A stretch of 64,000 nucleotides of DNA from Oceanobacillus zhaokaii. GTDB lineage: Bacteria > Bacillota > Bacilli > Bacillales > Amphibacillaceae. The notes under the pieces are model-generated. The model saw nothing but the letters and a program-made list of their open reading frames with translations. It was not told where the DNA came from and ran no database searches. Positions 1-8,488 of this stretch are shown here, one piece after another. The stretch covers positions 939,001 to 1,003,000 of the forward strand of contig NZ_CP024848.1 of NCBI RefSeq assembly GCF_003352005.1. Direction: 5' to 3'. How positions within the stretch are numbered: position 1 is the stretch's first letter; each line of letters opens with the position of its first letter. The position numbers and the translations under genes were made by a program.

Positions 1-1
1 T

Positions 2-103
2 GATATATTGAGACGTGTGGATGGCGCTTGGAAGCTTTCCGAGCGGACAATCATAGTTGACCAGTCATCCTTGGGTACGGGTCATCTATCAATTTTTCTG
101 TAA
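2..103 (+). CDS. aromatic-ring-hydroxylating dioxygenase beta subunit, C-terminal end (partial)
   Basis: The window opens inside a gene. An open frame from base 2 to the TAA at 101-103 encodes 33 residues that match the conserved C-terminus of the small (beta) subunit of Rieske non-haem iron dioxygenases: an RRVDGAWKLSER block, then I-x-VDQSSL and a terminal LSIFL. Family knowledge: the beta subunit is structural in an alpha3beta3 oxygenase that adds both oxygen atoms of O2 to an aromatic ring. The neighbours agree, with a cis-dihydrodiol dehydrogenase just downstream and a Rieske ferredoxin and reductase 3 kb on. The alpha subunit and the rest of beta should lie left of the window. The call rests on a short stretch plus context. 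Confidence 0.72.
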   Translation, partial: DILRRVDGAWKLSERTIIVDQSSLGTGHLSIFL

Positions 104-117
104 AGAAGTGATAAATA

Positions 118-350
118 TGAAAAAACAACTTAAATCAACCAATGAAATCGAAATTAAAAATGAATTTGCATCCGTAATTTGTAAGCGTGTGCATACGAGG
201 AATGGCATGCGCTTGGAGATTTCTTCGCCGCGATTAGGATTTAGCATTCAGCTGGACGCCTTGGCATTAGAATCACTTACATGGCAAGATATGGAGACAT
301 TTTCTAAGTTCCTGGAGACACCGTTTGGCACAGAGGAGGACGATGTATGA
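118..350 (+). CDS. small conserved protein of the dioxygenase operon (77 aa)
   Basis: This encodes a 77-residue soluble protein of unknown function. I chose the ATG at 118 because it follows an AAGAAGTG ribosome site and sits 15 bases after the beta-subunit stop; a longer frame from 57 would overlap that gene. The protein has no signal peptide or membrane span. Its centre, with RLEISSPRLG followed by a leucine-rich LDALALESL, looks like a compact beta-alpha fold. The stop overlaps the dehydrogenase start (ATGA), so the two are translationally coupled. Similar small proteins beside aromatic dioxygenase genes are, as I recall, sometimes labelled dihydrodiol dehydrogenase, but this is too short to be an enzyme of that kind. 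A role in the dioxygenase pathway is inference. Confidence 0.7.
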
Positions 351-1138
351 CTAACTTGTTAAAGGGCAGAGTGGCGCTCATTACCGGTGGTGGATCTGGC
401 ATTGGGAAGGCTGTGGTGAAGCGCTTTGTCGGGGAAGGTGCTAAGGTGTGTGTGCTTGAGTTTTCCGAGGCTAGAGTAAAGTCACTGGAGGAACAGTTTG
501 GTGAGAACGTAATTGGGATCCAAGGTGACGTATGTAAGTACGAGGATAATCAACGGGCTGTGAATACGGCCCTCGAACGTTGGGGGCAACTCGATACATT
601 CGTGGGAAATGCCGGCCTATTTGACGGTCGGGTCGCACTGAAAGATATGCCGATCACGGCTATAGACCAAGCATTTGATGAACTTTTTAACGTAAACGTC
701 AAAGGGGTTTTGTTCGGAATCAAGGCGAGCGTCGACGAATTGACTAAGTCACCAAACGGTACGGTTGTTTTGACTTCTTCAATCGCGGCATTTCACGCGG
801 GAGGTGGCGGGCCTCTTTATTCGGCAAGCAAACATGCTACCCTCGGTCTCATTCGACAGCTGGCGCATGAGTTCGCTCCAGATGTGAGGGTAAATGGGGT
901 TGCACCCGGGGTAACAGCGACTGACCTTACCAGTTTGTCAAGCCTGGAAGGGTTCCGGAGCACTGGGACACCAGGGGAAAGCCCAAAAAAAAGAAATCCA
1001 CTCAACCTAACACCGGACCCGGAACACCACGCTGGAGCGTATGTGTTTCTTGCAAGTAACATGTCAAAAACGTTAACAGGGACCGTACTTCCGAGCGATG
1101 GGGGGATGGACGTCCGCGGATTGCGTTATCAGGATTGA
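347..1138 (+). CDS. cis-dihydrodiol dehydrogenase (SDR family, BphB/HcaB type)
   Basis: A 263-residue classical short-chain dehydrogenase. The Rossmann glycine motif TGGGSGIG is at residues 13-20, NAG at 88-90, and the catalytic Ser145-Tyr158-Lys162 triad lies in SS...PLYSASK. The order of conserved blocks (GDV, DELFNVNVKG, GGGGPLYSASKHA, VRVNGVAPG, GAYVFLAS, DGGMDVRG) is that of BphB/HcaB-type enzymes, which use NAD+ to re-aromatise cis-dihydrodiols to catechols after ring dioxygenation. It overlaps the small gene before it by 4 bases and follows the dioxygenase beta subunit. Its GC content is clearly higher than that of the transporter gene that follows, which suggests acquisition of the cluster. 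The exact substrate cannot be read from sequence. Confidence 0.88.
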   Translation: MTNLLKGRVALITGGGSGIGKAVVKRFVGEGAKVCVLEFSEARVKSLEEQFGENVIGIQGDVCKYEDNQRAVNTALERWGQLDTFVGNAGLFDGRVALKDMPITAIDQAFDELFNVNVKGVLFGIKASVDELTKSPNGTVVLTSSIAAFHAGGGGPLYSASKHATLGLIRQLAHEFAPDVRVNGVAPGVTATDLTSLSSLEGFRSTGTPGESPKKRNPLNLTPDPEHHAGAYVFLASNMSKTLTGTVLPSDGGMDVRGLRYQD

Positions 1139-1460
1139 GGTGGGCGGAGTATAGTGCAGGTACTAACTGCCCTATTGTCAACTCCAATATAAATATTAAG
1201 CAGCGATAGAAGTGGCAGGATTAAACACAGGTACTACAAAATCACCTGTCTCAAGTATAAATTCAGAAGATAGGGCGTTGGTACAGAAGTTGCACGAAAG
1301 CCGGAAACATCATGTTACTAAATAAAACATAGACGATGCGTAAAGAAATGTATGAGTGCAGGTAATTACCGTACTCTTATGTTTTGGTAATTTGCTATCT
1401 AAGTACCTCTTCGGGCAACCTGATGTTGAAGGTTTAATAAGTTACAAGGGGGAAGACGTG
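1139..1460 (+). other. intergenic, no gene seen
   Basis: About 320 bases between the dehydrogenase and the Nramp-like gene. Base composition drops from GC-rich to AT-rich across it, which may mark the edge of a joined segment. I see no convincing terminator and no supported reading frame. The last 100 bases are open in frame with the transporter but lack a ribosome site at the earlier ATG (1356). Confidence 0.5.
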
Positions 1461-2765
1461 ATGGAACCGAATACAAATATTGAAAAGCCAATAGAGACCA
1501 AAACAGGGAGAAATTCTCTTCGAAAATATTTTCTTTCCTTTGGACCGGGAATCGTTGCTGTATTGACAATGATAGCTGCGGGCGATCTTGTTGTTTCTGC
1601 TGTTTCCGGATCAAACTATGGGTATAATCTTATGTGGCTCCTTGCTGGTGCGTTTATTATTCGTTTCGTTATTGTAAATATTATAGCACGATACCAGCTT
1701 AGTAACAAGGGAAGGCTATCAATATTGGCTGGGTTTGCGGAAATGGGAAGGTTTATCCCCTGGTTTATGGGGATTGCCGCTATAATTATAGGGCACTTAG
1801 GCGGTGCTATTATGATAATTGGAACTGGAGAAGTTCTTGCCTGGCTTTTTAATTTCGGCTCACCATTTATATGGTCAATCGTTGTTGTTTTAAGTGCCCT
1901 CTTTGTTACCGGACGCAATATGTACAATACCATTGAAAAAATAATGAAACTATTGCTTGGCATAATGTCAATTGCCTTTATTGGGCTGGCTATCTATGTT
2001 CTTCCTGATGTCGGTCAGATTATTAAAGGGACGATTGGGTTTGGTATCCCAGAAAACACTGGTTCTCCTTTTGGGGTGTTTTTAGTAGCGAGTTCGTTAA
2101 TAGGAGCTGTAGCTGGGTCTATGACGAACTTTCTCTATCCTTATTTTATGAAGGAAAAAGGATGGGATAATCCATCATTTATAAAACTTGCACGTTACGA
2201 TTTATTATTCGCATTCTTTGCTGCGGCAGTAATTTGCTTATCCATTTGGATTGTTGGAGCAGAAATTTTAAGACCAAATGGTATCCAGGTTAATAATTTA
2301 AGTGATATTTCTCAAGCTCTTTCTATTTATTTAGGACCTTTTGGATCTATAGTATTTTACTTGGGTGCATTTGGGATTCTGTATAGCAGTGTTATTGGTT
2401 TTGCTAATGGTTATCCCCGTTTAGCCGTGGATTGTTTCCAAATAATCAAGAAAGAACGAAGGGAGAAATATGGAGATAAACTTGAAAACGACCCATGGTT
2501 CAGGTGGATAAGTCTATTTATCCTTGTTGCACCAATCGTGTGGACAATACCAGGAATGCCTGGTTTTGTTGTAATGACCATTTTTGTTAATGCAATACAA
2601 ACATTGCTTGTTCCAGCAATTGCTATTGGACTTCTGGTACTTTCGAATAAAAAGAGCCATTTAGGTAAATACACGAATAATTGGTTTGAAAATGTTTTAC
2701 TAGTACTAACTACTGCTTTAACAGTTTGGTTATCCGTAGAGTGGATAGTGGATCTATTCTTGTGA
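1461..2765 (+). CDS. Nramp-related (MntH-like) integral membrane transporter
   Basis: A 434-residue, very hydrophobic protein with about 11 membrane segments and the overall Nramp pattern: FGPGIVAVLTMIAAGDL in TM1, SGSNYGYNLMW after it, and a VAGSMTNFLYPYFMKEKGW block where TM6 would be. The ATG at 1461 follows a GGGGGAAG ribosome site by 5 bases; an upstream in-frame ATG at 1356 has none. Canonical Nramp metal transporters carry DPGN in TM1 and an MPH motif in TM6. Here the first is AAGDLV (residues 39-44) and the second is not evident, so manganese or iron transport should not be assumed. It lies between the two halves of an aromatic dioxygenase gene set and is AT-rich compared with the dehydrogenase. 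Substrate unknown; inner membrane. Confidence 0.8.
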   Translation: MEPNTNIEKPIETKTGRNSLRKYFLSFGPGIVAVLTMIAAGDLVVSAVSGSNYGYNLMWLLAGAFIIRFVIVNIIARYQLSNKGRLSILAGFAEMGRFIPWFMGIAAIIIGHLGGAIMIIGTGEVLAWLFNFGSPFIWSIVVVLSALFVTGRNMYNTIEKIMKLLLGIMSIAFIGLAIYVLPDVGQIIKGTIGFGIPENTGSPFGVFLVASSLIGAVAGSMTNFLYPYFMKEKGWDNPSFIKLARYDLLFAFFAAAVICLSIWIVGAEILRPNGIQVNNLSDISQALSIYLGPFGSIVFYLGAFGILYSSVIGFANGYPRLAVDCFQIIKKERREKYGDKLENDPWFRWISLFILVAPIVWTIPGMPGFVVMTIFVNAIQTLLVPAIAIGLLVLSNKKSHLGKYTNNWFENVLLVLTTALTVWLSVEWIVDLFL

Positions 2766-3172
2766 ATAGAATGATGTCAGAAATACCCTTCCATACTAAT
2801 GTAATTCTGAATTTTCATTATATTAATTGACGGAACAAATCTGATATATTCGATAGCCTTGCCCATCCGTACAGTGACTGACGGATGGGTAGAATAAAAA
2901 TTGCACCAATATTGACGTATTCATAAACCTCATTAAGACAGGCGACGGTTACGATGGTTACCAACGCGTCATTGCGTTCATGGACATATTGGCTATTCTT
3001 CTGTTCCACATGGGTGTTGTCACTTTTCTTGCAGGCTCGGCTTGTTGGCGCTAAAACGGGGTGTGACCACTCTGCGCAAATATAATCCATTTCCTGCTAA
3101 ACAAGTTCAATGGTGGGTATCGCCTCCCAATACATTGGAGAATTACAAAATGAAAGGTAGGTATATGAGCTT
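2766..3172 (+). other. intergenic, possible relic of a hydrophobic coding segment
   Basis: About 400 bases before the ferredoxin gene. An open frame at 2914-3054 reads 46 codons ending in a hydrophobic stretch (AFMDILAILLFHMG), without start or ribosome site, so it could be the C-terminal relic of a membrane protein. An inverted repeat near 2859-2888 (CCATCCGT...ACGGATGG) could act as a terminator stem for the transporter but has no T tail. Nothing else is supported. Confidence 0.35.
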
Positions 3173-3502
3173 ATGGATGGCTTTACTTTTGTTGGTAAAA
3201 CAGATGAATTTGAGGATGAAGATATGGAGCAATATACAGTTAATGGATACCCTGTCATACTTAATTACGTTGAAGGGGAGTTTTATGCTTGTCATGCAAT
3301 ATGTACACATGAATATGCGGAACTGATAGATGGGGATTTAGACGGTCATACTATTACCTGCCCGCTCCATTTTGCTTGTTTTGATTTAAGAAATGGTGCT
3401 GTATTAGAATCTCCAGCTACAAAACCCCTCCTTGTTTTTGAAGTAAAAATACAAAATGATGAAATTTGGATAAAAAATGAACCAAAGGGGGGGAAGGAAT
3501 GA
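3173..3502 (+). CDS. Rieske [2Fe-2S] ferredoxin of an aromatic dioxygenase system
   Basis: A 109-residue Rieske ferredoxin. The cluster ligands are visible as C44-x-H46 (ICTHEYAEL) and C63-x2-H66 (TCPLHFACFDLRNG), in the BphA3/HcaC arrangement. Such proteins carry electrons from a flavin reductase to the oxygenase alpha subunit in the cytoplasm. An AAAGGTAGG site lies 11 bases before the ATG. It overlaps the reductase gene by 4 bases (ATGA), so the two are coupled. The usual second glycine- and proline-rich loop is shorter than in textbook members but the four ligands are intact. Low-GC composition differs from the dehydrogenase upstream. Confidence 0.88.
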   Translation: MDGFTFVGKTDEFEDEDMEQYTVNGYPVILNYVEGEFYACHAICTHEYAELIDGDLDGHTITCPLHFACFDLRNGAVLESPATKPLLVFEVKIQNDEIWIKNEPKGGKE

Positions 3503-4737
3503 CCACAAATAACAGATTTGTGATTATTGGAGCAGGAATGGCTGGATTAAATGCAGCAGCGACTTTGCGGAATGAAGGCTATAAGAATGAAATTATGCTC
3601 CTTGATAAAAATTCAAATTTACCTTATGACAGACCGCCATTATCAAAAGGATTTTTAACGGGTGAATTGGATGAAGAACAAATTTTGTTACGAAGCCCCA
3701 ATTTTTACGATGACAATAACATAAAATTGAATTTAAGTAGATCTGCAATCAGATTGGATCTAGATAAACAACTTGTTGAACTGGATAATCATGAAACGGT
3801 TACCTGGGATAAACTTTTAATTGCAGTAGGCTCTAGGTTGCGAAAACTGAACATTCCAGGAACAGAACTTAAGCATGTTCATTATTTGAAAACAAAAGAA
3901 GATTCCATTTTATTAAAGCAAGACTTACAATCCTGTGAAGATATTGTTATTATTGGTGCTGGATTTATCGGCTCTGAAGTAGCAGCATCCTGCCGCAGAA
4001 AAGGTATCAATGTTACGGTCATAGAGGCACTTCCAACCCCTCTGCGGAATATTCTTGGTGATAGAATGGGAGAGTTTATTGCAAAATTACACCGTTCGAA
4101 TGGCGTGAATCTGATTACAAATGAATTTGCGACCGAATTAACAGGTGAAGATAGCGTTAAAGAGGTTGTTACGAATACCGGAAGAAGAATTCCATGTCAG
4201 GCTGTAGTCATTGGAATTGGTGTAGAACTGGACTTGAATCTGATTGAGAGAACAGAAATCAATGCAGCAAACGGCATAATGGTCGATGAGTATTGCGAAA
4301 CAAATATTCCAGGGGTTTTTGCAGCCGGAGATTGTGCATTATGGCCATACTTCGGAGAAAAAATCCGTGTAGAACATTGGGATCATGCGATGAATCAGGC
4401 AAAAACGGCCGCTAAAAATATGTTCAATCCAAAAACGGAAAGGTATAATACTATTCCTTATTTTTGGTCTGATCAATATGATGTTAGATTTCAATATTTA
4501 GGCCATGCAAAGGATTGGGATTCTACAGTATTACGCGGAAGTATAGAAGAAAAAAAATTCACCTTCTTTTATCTGAAAAACAACAAAATTGTAGGTGCTC
4601 TATTTGTCAATGACCCTAAAAATGTGATTCCAGTAAGACGTTTTATTATGCAAAACACAATATTTAATGATCCGAGCATTTTGGGTGACACTCACCAAAA
4701 AATTAAGGAAGTAGCAACAAAAGAGACTAATAATTAG
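3499..4737 (+). CDS. FAD-dependent ferredoxin reductase (BphA4/HcaD type)
   Basis: A 412-residue pyridine-nucleotide disulphide oxidoreductase family protein without the disulphide. The FAD-binding GAGMAG is at residues 11-16, the NAD-binding GAGFIG at 152-157, and the second FAD motif GVFAAGDCA at 271-279. The C-terminal reductase domain follows, with YFWSDQYDVRFQYLG. The PYDRPPLSKGFL block near residue 41 is typical of dioxygenase reductases. It would move electrons from NADH to the Rieske ferredoxin encoded immediately upstream (4-base overlap). A hairpin follows the stop. Together with the genes at 2-1138 this supplies every electron-transfer part of a three-component ring dioxygenase. 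Confidence 0.9.
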   Translation: MTTNNRFVIIGAGMAGLNAAATLRNEGYKNEIMLLDKNSNLPYDRPPLSKGFLTGELDEEQILLRSPNFYDDNNIKLNLSRSAIRLDLDKQLVELDNHETVTWDKLLIAVGSRLRKLNIPGTELKHVHYLKTKEDSILLKQDLQSCEDIVIIGAGFIGSEVAASCRRKGINVTVIEALPTPLRNILGDRMGEFIAKLHRSNGVNLITNEFATELTGEDSVKEVVTNTGRRIPCQAVVIGIGVELDLNLIERTEINAANGIMVDEYCETNIPGVFAAGDCALWPYFGEKIRVEHWDHAMNQAKTAAKNMFNPKTERYNTIPYFWSDQYDVRFQYLGHAKDWDSTVLRGSIEEKKFTFFYLKNNKIVGALFVNDPKNVIPVRRFIMQNTIFNDPSILGDTHQKIKEVATKETNN

Positions 4738-4742
4738 CATTC

Positions 4743-4783
4743 AAACCCGTATTCCTCATAATAGGTGAGGAATATGGGGTTTA
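4743..4783 (+). terminator. probable terminator of the ferredoxin-reductase operon
   Basis: An inverted repeat six bases after the reductase stop: arms AAACCC-TATTCCTCA and TGAGGAATA-GGGGTTT with a short loop. The downstream T run is weak (TTATT), so efficiency is uncertain. Confidence 0.6.
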
Positions 4784-4852
4784 TTGAAGTATCTGAAATA
4801 GGGAAAGAAAATAATTGGAAAGTTTTATGTGTGAAAAAATCTATTTTAATAA

Positions 4853-5130
4853 ATGTTACATACAACGTCGCCGTTAATCCCAGAAATTCAAAATCCAGTC
4901 ATCAAGGAAGTTCAGGTCGTTGGTAATAAATCAACCGTTCCCCGACGTTATGAACTCACTCTGAACTTGGTTCGCCAATGGGAAAAGAGTATCAAAGGGT
5001 CCTTTTGACGGTGGTTGATCCAAACGCCATCCCTCAGAAAGTTGGTGAACTGACGAAGGAAAATGACCTTTGGGCTTGTTCGCGTGTTATTTTAAAATAT
5101 TGGATACTACGGGAACAGGGGGGGAGTGCT
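4853..5130 (+). pseudogene. unrecognised small gene, apparently frameshifted
   Basis: An ATG frame at 4853 runs 51 codons (with VVGNKSTVPRRYELTLNLVR) to a TGA at 5006. At about 4976 a -1 shift leads into a second clean frame (KEYQRVLLTVVDPNAIPQKVGELT) that stays open into the transporter gene. The two parts read like one protein of roughly 90 residues broken by a single frame change. No ribosome site stands before 4853 and I do not recognise the family. It may instead be non-coding; the evidence is only continuity of protein-like composition. Confidence 0.3.
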
Positions 5131-5160
5131 ATAACGGATAAAAGAAAAGAAGTCATCCTT

Positions 5161-6456
5161 GTGGCTACGATGTTAATGGGAACAGCTCTTGTTCCTTTGA
5201 ACGCAACCATGGTGGCTGTGGCATTGACGGCGATGGCTAATTCCTTTGACATAAGCTTGGCGAGTGTTTCCTGGGTGGTTACGGTGTATTTGATTGTTAT
5301 GGCAGCGGTACAGCCTATCGCGGGGAAATTGGGCGATCTTTATGGTAATCGATTTGTTTTTATGATTGGGCTTTTTCTTATGTTGGGAGCTTCAATCGCG
5401 TGTGTGTTTTCCTTTCATTTAATCTGGTTAATCGGTTTTCGGGCATTGCTGGCGTTTGGCGGAGCGTTAACGGCACCCAATGCCAATGCGATTATCCGCC
5501 AGACGGTACCTCCTCGAAGACTTGGAGAGATTTTCGGGATTTTAAGCTTCGGGATGGGGTTGGGAACGGCAATCGGTCCTGTGATCGGTGGCTTAGTTAT
5601 GAGTATTTGGGGCTGGCCTTCGATTTTCTGGGTCAATGTTCCAGTTATTGTTATCGCAATTTTCAGTACACTTTATTTGGTACCGAAAGTTCAAAAAGGT
5701 CCATCGTCTTCTCTTGATGTGTCAGGCTCGCTTTATTTGGCCGTTGTGTTCACGCTTGCGAATTTACTTGTCCATGGGCAAAGTGTGTGGGAATATATTA
5801 TGATGGGTGCGGCGCTCCTCGTCAGCCTTTTCTTTTTTATACGCAGGGAGAGGAATGCGAAGGCACCTTTAATTGATTTTTCCTTGTTTCGGAATCTTTC
5901 GTTCTTGAGTGCGAATCTGTCCATACTGATTAGTAATTTCTTTATGTACAGCACTATTTTGGCGATTCCGTTGATTTTGGAGGCGGACTTTGCGTTATCA
6001 TCTGAAATAATCGGCTGGGTTGTGTTTATTTTTTCCATGACCATGGCCCTGTGTTCCATGCTGGGCGGGTACCTGGCGGATAGGACGGAAAAAGGAAAGC
6101 TGGTTTTTTGCGCGTTTTTGGCGATGGTTGGTGTGTCTGCTCTTTATATCGTCTTTTTCACCAATCACTCGTTAGCTTACCTTATTGTAGTTCTGGTCAT
6201 GGCGGGGATTTCCCGAGGCATAGGGTTGACCTCCATGAAGGTGGTCGCTTTGGAGGCTGTCCGGCCTGAAATGTCAGGAATCGCTTCCGGCATTTATTCC
6301 ACTTTTCGTTACATGGGAAGTATGGTAGCTTCAACACTCGTCAGTCTATTAACCGGTTCAGTGTCTTTGTTTGTTGTGATGTTGTTCTTGACTTTCGCTG
6401 GTGTGTTCGTCTCCCGCGGGATTGGAAAAACCAGCGTGTCAGCGGGTCCTCATTAG
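5161..6456 (+). CDS. MFS drug/solute efflux permease (DHA2-like)
   Basis: A 12 to 14-segment major facilitator permease of about 431-441 residues. NATMVAVAL in TM1 and the motif A GKLGDLYGNR after TM2 are of the EmrB/QacA class, which exports drugs by proton antiport. The start is doubtful. A strong GGGGGGGAG ribosome site at 5118-5126 points to codon 5131, which is ATA followed by ACG-GAT-AAA, where an ATG would be expected. The first conventional in-frame start is the GTG at 5161, which costs only ten residues before TM1. A second MFS gene of the same type follows at 6795. GC content is above the window average. In context it may export aromatic intermediates; that is inference. Confidence 0.85.
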   Translation: MATMLMGTALVPLNATMVAVALTAMANSFDISLASVSWVVTVYLIVMAAVQPIAGKLGDLYGNRFVFMIGLFLMLGASIACVFSFHLIWLIGFRALLAFGGALTAPNANAIIRQTVPPRRLGEIFGILSFGMGLGTAIGPVIGGLVMSIWGWPSIFWVNVPVIVIAIFSTLYLVPKVQKGPSSSLDVSGSLYLAVVFTLANLLVHGQSVWEYIMMGAALLVSLFFFIRRERNAKAPLIDFSLFRNLSFLSANLSILISNFFMYSTILAIPLILEADFALSSEIIGWVVFIFSMTMALCSMLGGYLADRTEKGKLVFCAFLAMVGVSALYIVFFTNHSLAYLIVVLVMAGISRGIGLTSMKVVALEAVRPEMSGIASGIYSTFRYMGSMVASTLVSLLTGSVSLFVVMLFLTFAGVFVSRGIGKTSVSAGPH

Positions 6457-6794
6457 GGGATATCCGCACTTCTACAAGGGAGAGGTGTCAGGCCTCATAT
6501 GAAAATTACATTGGTGAATTTTTGCTGACGTAGTTCGTCCGATAACAGACATTTCGCACGAAGAAAATGTAAAAAAATATTTTGACAAGGAATCTCCCCC
6601 GTCCTGACTAATATGACTAATACCTTTAACAACCATTGCTGGGAGAGAACGACTAAGACCAATCCCGAACAAGCACTGTCTGTGACATCAGGCCGCACCA
6701 TTATTTCAAATGTAAAAGCCTTTGTTGATGAGAACATTCACGGGCTTGACCCTTATCTGGATGAAGAAAGATTGTTAAGGAAGAAGGGATGTAG
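6457..6794 (+). other. spacer between the two MFS genes with a decayed coding fragment
   Basis: An ATG at 6499 starts MKITLVNF and runs into a stop. Removing one T from the run at about 6518 gives a continuous 35-codon frame ending ...VKKYFDKESPPS. Further on, 6697-6780 encodes a protein-like stretch (SNVKAFVDENIHGLDPYL) without a start. This looks like the relic of one gene. The MKIT start and the FVDE-DPYL spacing faintly recall enolase-superfamily N-termini, but I cannot assign it. No terminator is obvious. Confidence 0.35.
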
Positions 6795-8180
6795 GTGCAG
6801 GAAACACAGACCATCGATAGAAAAGAAGAACAGGCAATGAAGCATCCAAAGTTGTTGTTGACCACGATCGGGCTTGGGATTTTACTCAACCCGTTAAATT
6901 CTTCGATGATTGCCGTGGCGATATCTCGGCTGCAAGAGACTTTCGACCTTGGATTTGCAACAGCCTCTTGGTTGATTTCCGCCTATTATTTGGCGAGTGC
7001 GATTACGATGCCGGTAATGGGAAAATTATCCGATATTTTCGGGCAGAAAAAGGTGTTTCTAACAGGGATGACACTAGTGGTGCTCTCATCTACGATGGCG
7101 CCGTTTTCGCCGACGTTCGGCTGGTTGATCGTTTTTCGCCTAATTCAGGCGGTCGGCAGCGGTTCCATCTATCCGGCGGGAATGGCAATTGTCCGCAAAT
7201 ATTTTAATGAAGGGCGAGCCCGGGCTCTGGCCGTCATAACAGTGTTTTCATCTACGGCTGCGGCATTCGGCCCGTCGATTGGAGGATTTCTACTTGAGTG
7301 GGGAGATTGGTCAGCGATTTTTTTGATTAATTTTCCAGTGATTGTGGTCGGTTTTTTTCTGGCTCTATGGATGTTGCCAAAGGATGAAACGAGCATCCGT
7401 GGACACGGTGGATGGGTGAAATTACTCGATATCCCGGGAATTTTCACTTTTGGAGCGGCTATTGTGTTCGGTTTGTTTTTTTTACTTTCCATTAAGGGCA
7501 CGATGATTTGGTGGTCGGGTGCAGTAGCCCTACTGTCCATTATTGTGTTTATTCTCCGAGAACGAAGGACTGAGAAGCCGTTTATCGATTTGGATTTGTT
7601 TGCTGAAAATCACACATTAACGTGGGTGCACATTCAGTATATTGTCGTGAACATTATTTATTATTCGACTTTTTTCGCGGTTCCACTTTATTTGCAGGAT
7701 CTTCGCGGATTTTCCTCAAGGACGACGGGTTTGCTCATGCTTTGTATCGCGGGTTGGAGCATGGTGATTTCTCCTCTGGCTGGCCGTTGGATTGAGCGTT
7801 CGGGTTCTCGCCCTCCGTTGCTTTTTTCCTCTTTGTTTTTAATGTCCGGATCGATCCTGTACGTCACCTGGGACCTGGATACGCCAATCTGGTGGGTGAC
7901 GATTGTGCTTTGTCTCGTTGGAATCAGTAACGGATTCAACAATGTCGGACTACAAAACGCCCTGTTTGAAAATGCACCGGTTTCGGTGATCGGGACAGCC
8001 GCCGGCCTGTTTATGACGGCGAGGTTTTTTGGAACGATTCTATCGACACTCATGCTTGGATTGTTGTTTGGTGATCAAATTAATGTGGGAGAAATTGAAT
8101 CGCTCGGCTTCTTGCTGGCGGCTTTGAGTGTGTTTGTGCTATGGATGAGTTGGCGATTGCCGCGACAAAATCAACCATAA
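6795..8180 (+). CDS. MFS efflux permease (DHA2-like), second copy type
   Basis: A 461-residue MFS permease with 12 to 14 membrane segments. NSSMIAVAI appears in TM1 and motif A as GKLSDIFGQK, again the EmrB/QacA pattern. The GTG at 6795 follows AAGGAAGAAGGG at good distance; an internal ATG at 6837 (MKHPKLLL) is also possible but has a weaker site. It is related to, but clearly different from, the permease at 5161, so it is not a recent duplicate. It shares that gene's higher GC content. Substrate unknown; proton-driven export across the inner membrane is the family role. Confidence 0.86.
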   Translation: MQETQTIDRKEEQAMKHPKLLLTTIGLGILLNPLNSSMIAVAISRLQETFDLGFATASWLISAYYLASAITMPVMGKLSDIFGQKKVFLTGMTLVVLSSTMAPFSPTFGWLIVFRLIQAVGSGSIYPAGMAIVRKYFNEGRARALAVITVFSSTAAAFGPSIGGFLLEWGDWSAIFLINFPVIVVGFFLALWMLPKDETSIRGHGGWVKLLDIPGIFTFGAAIVFGLFFLLSIKGTMIWWSGAVALLSIIVFILRERRTEKPFIDLDLFAENHTLTWVHIQYIVVNIIYYSTFFAVPLYLQDLRGFSSRTTGLLMLCIAGWSMVISPLAGRWIERSGSRPPLLFSSLFLMSGSILYVTWDLDTPIWWVTIVLCLVGISNGFNNVGLQNALFENAPVSVIGTAAGLFMTARFFGTILSTLMLGLLFGDQINVGEIESLGFLLAALSVFVLWMSWRLPRQNQP

Positions 8181-8488
8181 AAACCGTTTTTAATAGATTA
8201 CTAGACTTTTATACTTTTATACTACAACAGGCAGATTTGGGGCAGTGTGATCGTTTCTGAGAAACGATGATGAGGTTAACTTTTCTTGTCACGATGCTAA
8301 TATCCAAATATTCAAATCATTTGCTATTCTATTAAAAAACTGGTACTATTGAGAAAATATGAAAGAGACAGTCTTTGTATGTGCAAAAATAATACGCGTA
8401 CAATTCTATTATCAGTAAAAGCCTTTCTATTCGATTGTTTTAAAAAAACCGAGTATAGGAAGACTTTTTTCATACAACCATGTAGAAC
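8181..8488 (+). other. intergenic, nothing supported
   Basis: AT-rich DNA between the second MFS gene and the aldolase leader. No reading frame with a ribosome site is seen. It probably carries the promoter for the aldolase gene, but no clean -35/-10 pair stands out. Confidence 0.4.

Noticed and set aside
3042..3326. 94-codon + frame overlapping the Rieske ferredoxin
   Set aside because: It is out of frame with the ferredoxin, whose cluster ligands are clear; the translation has no family features.
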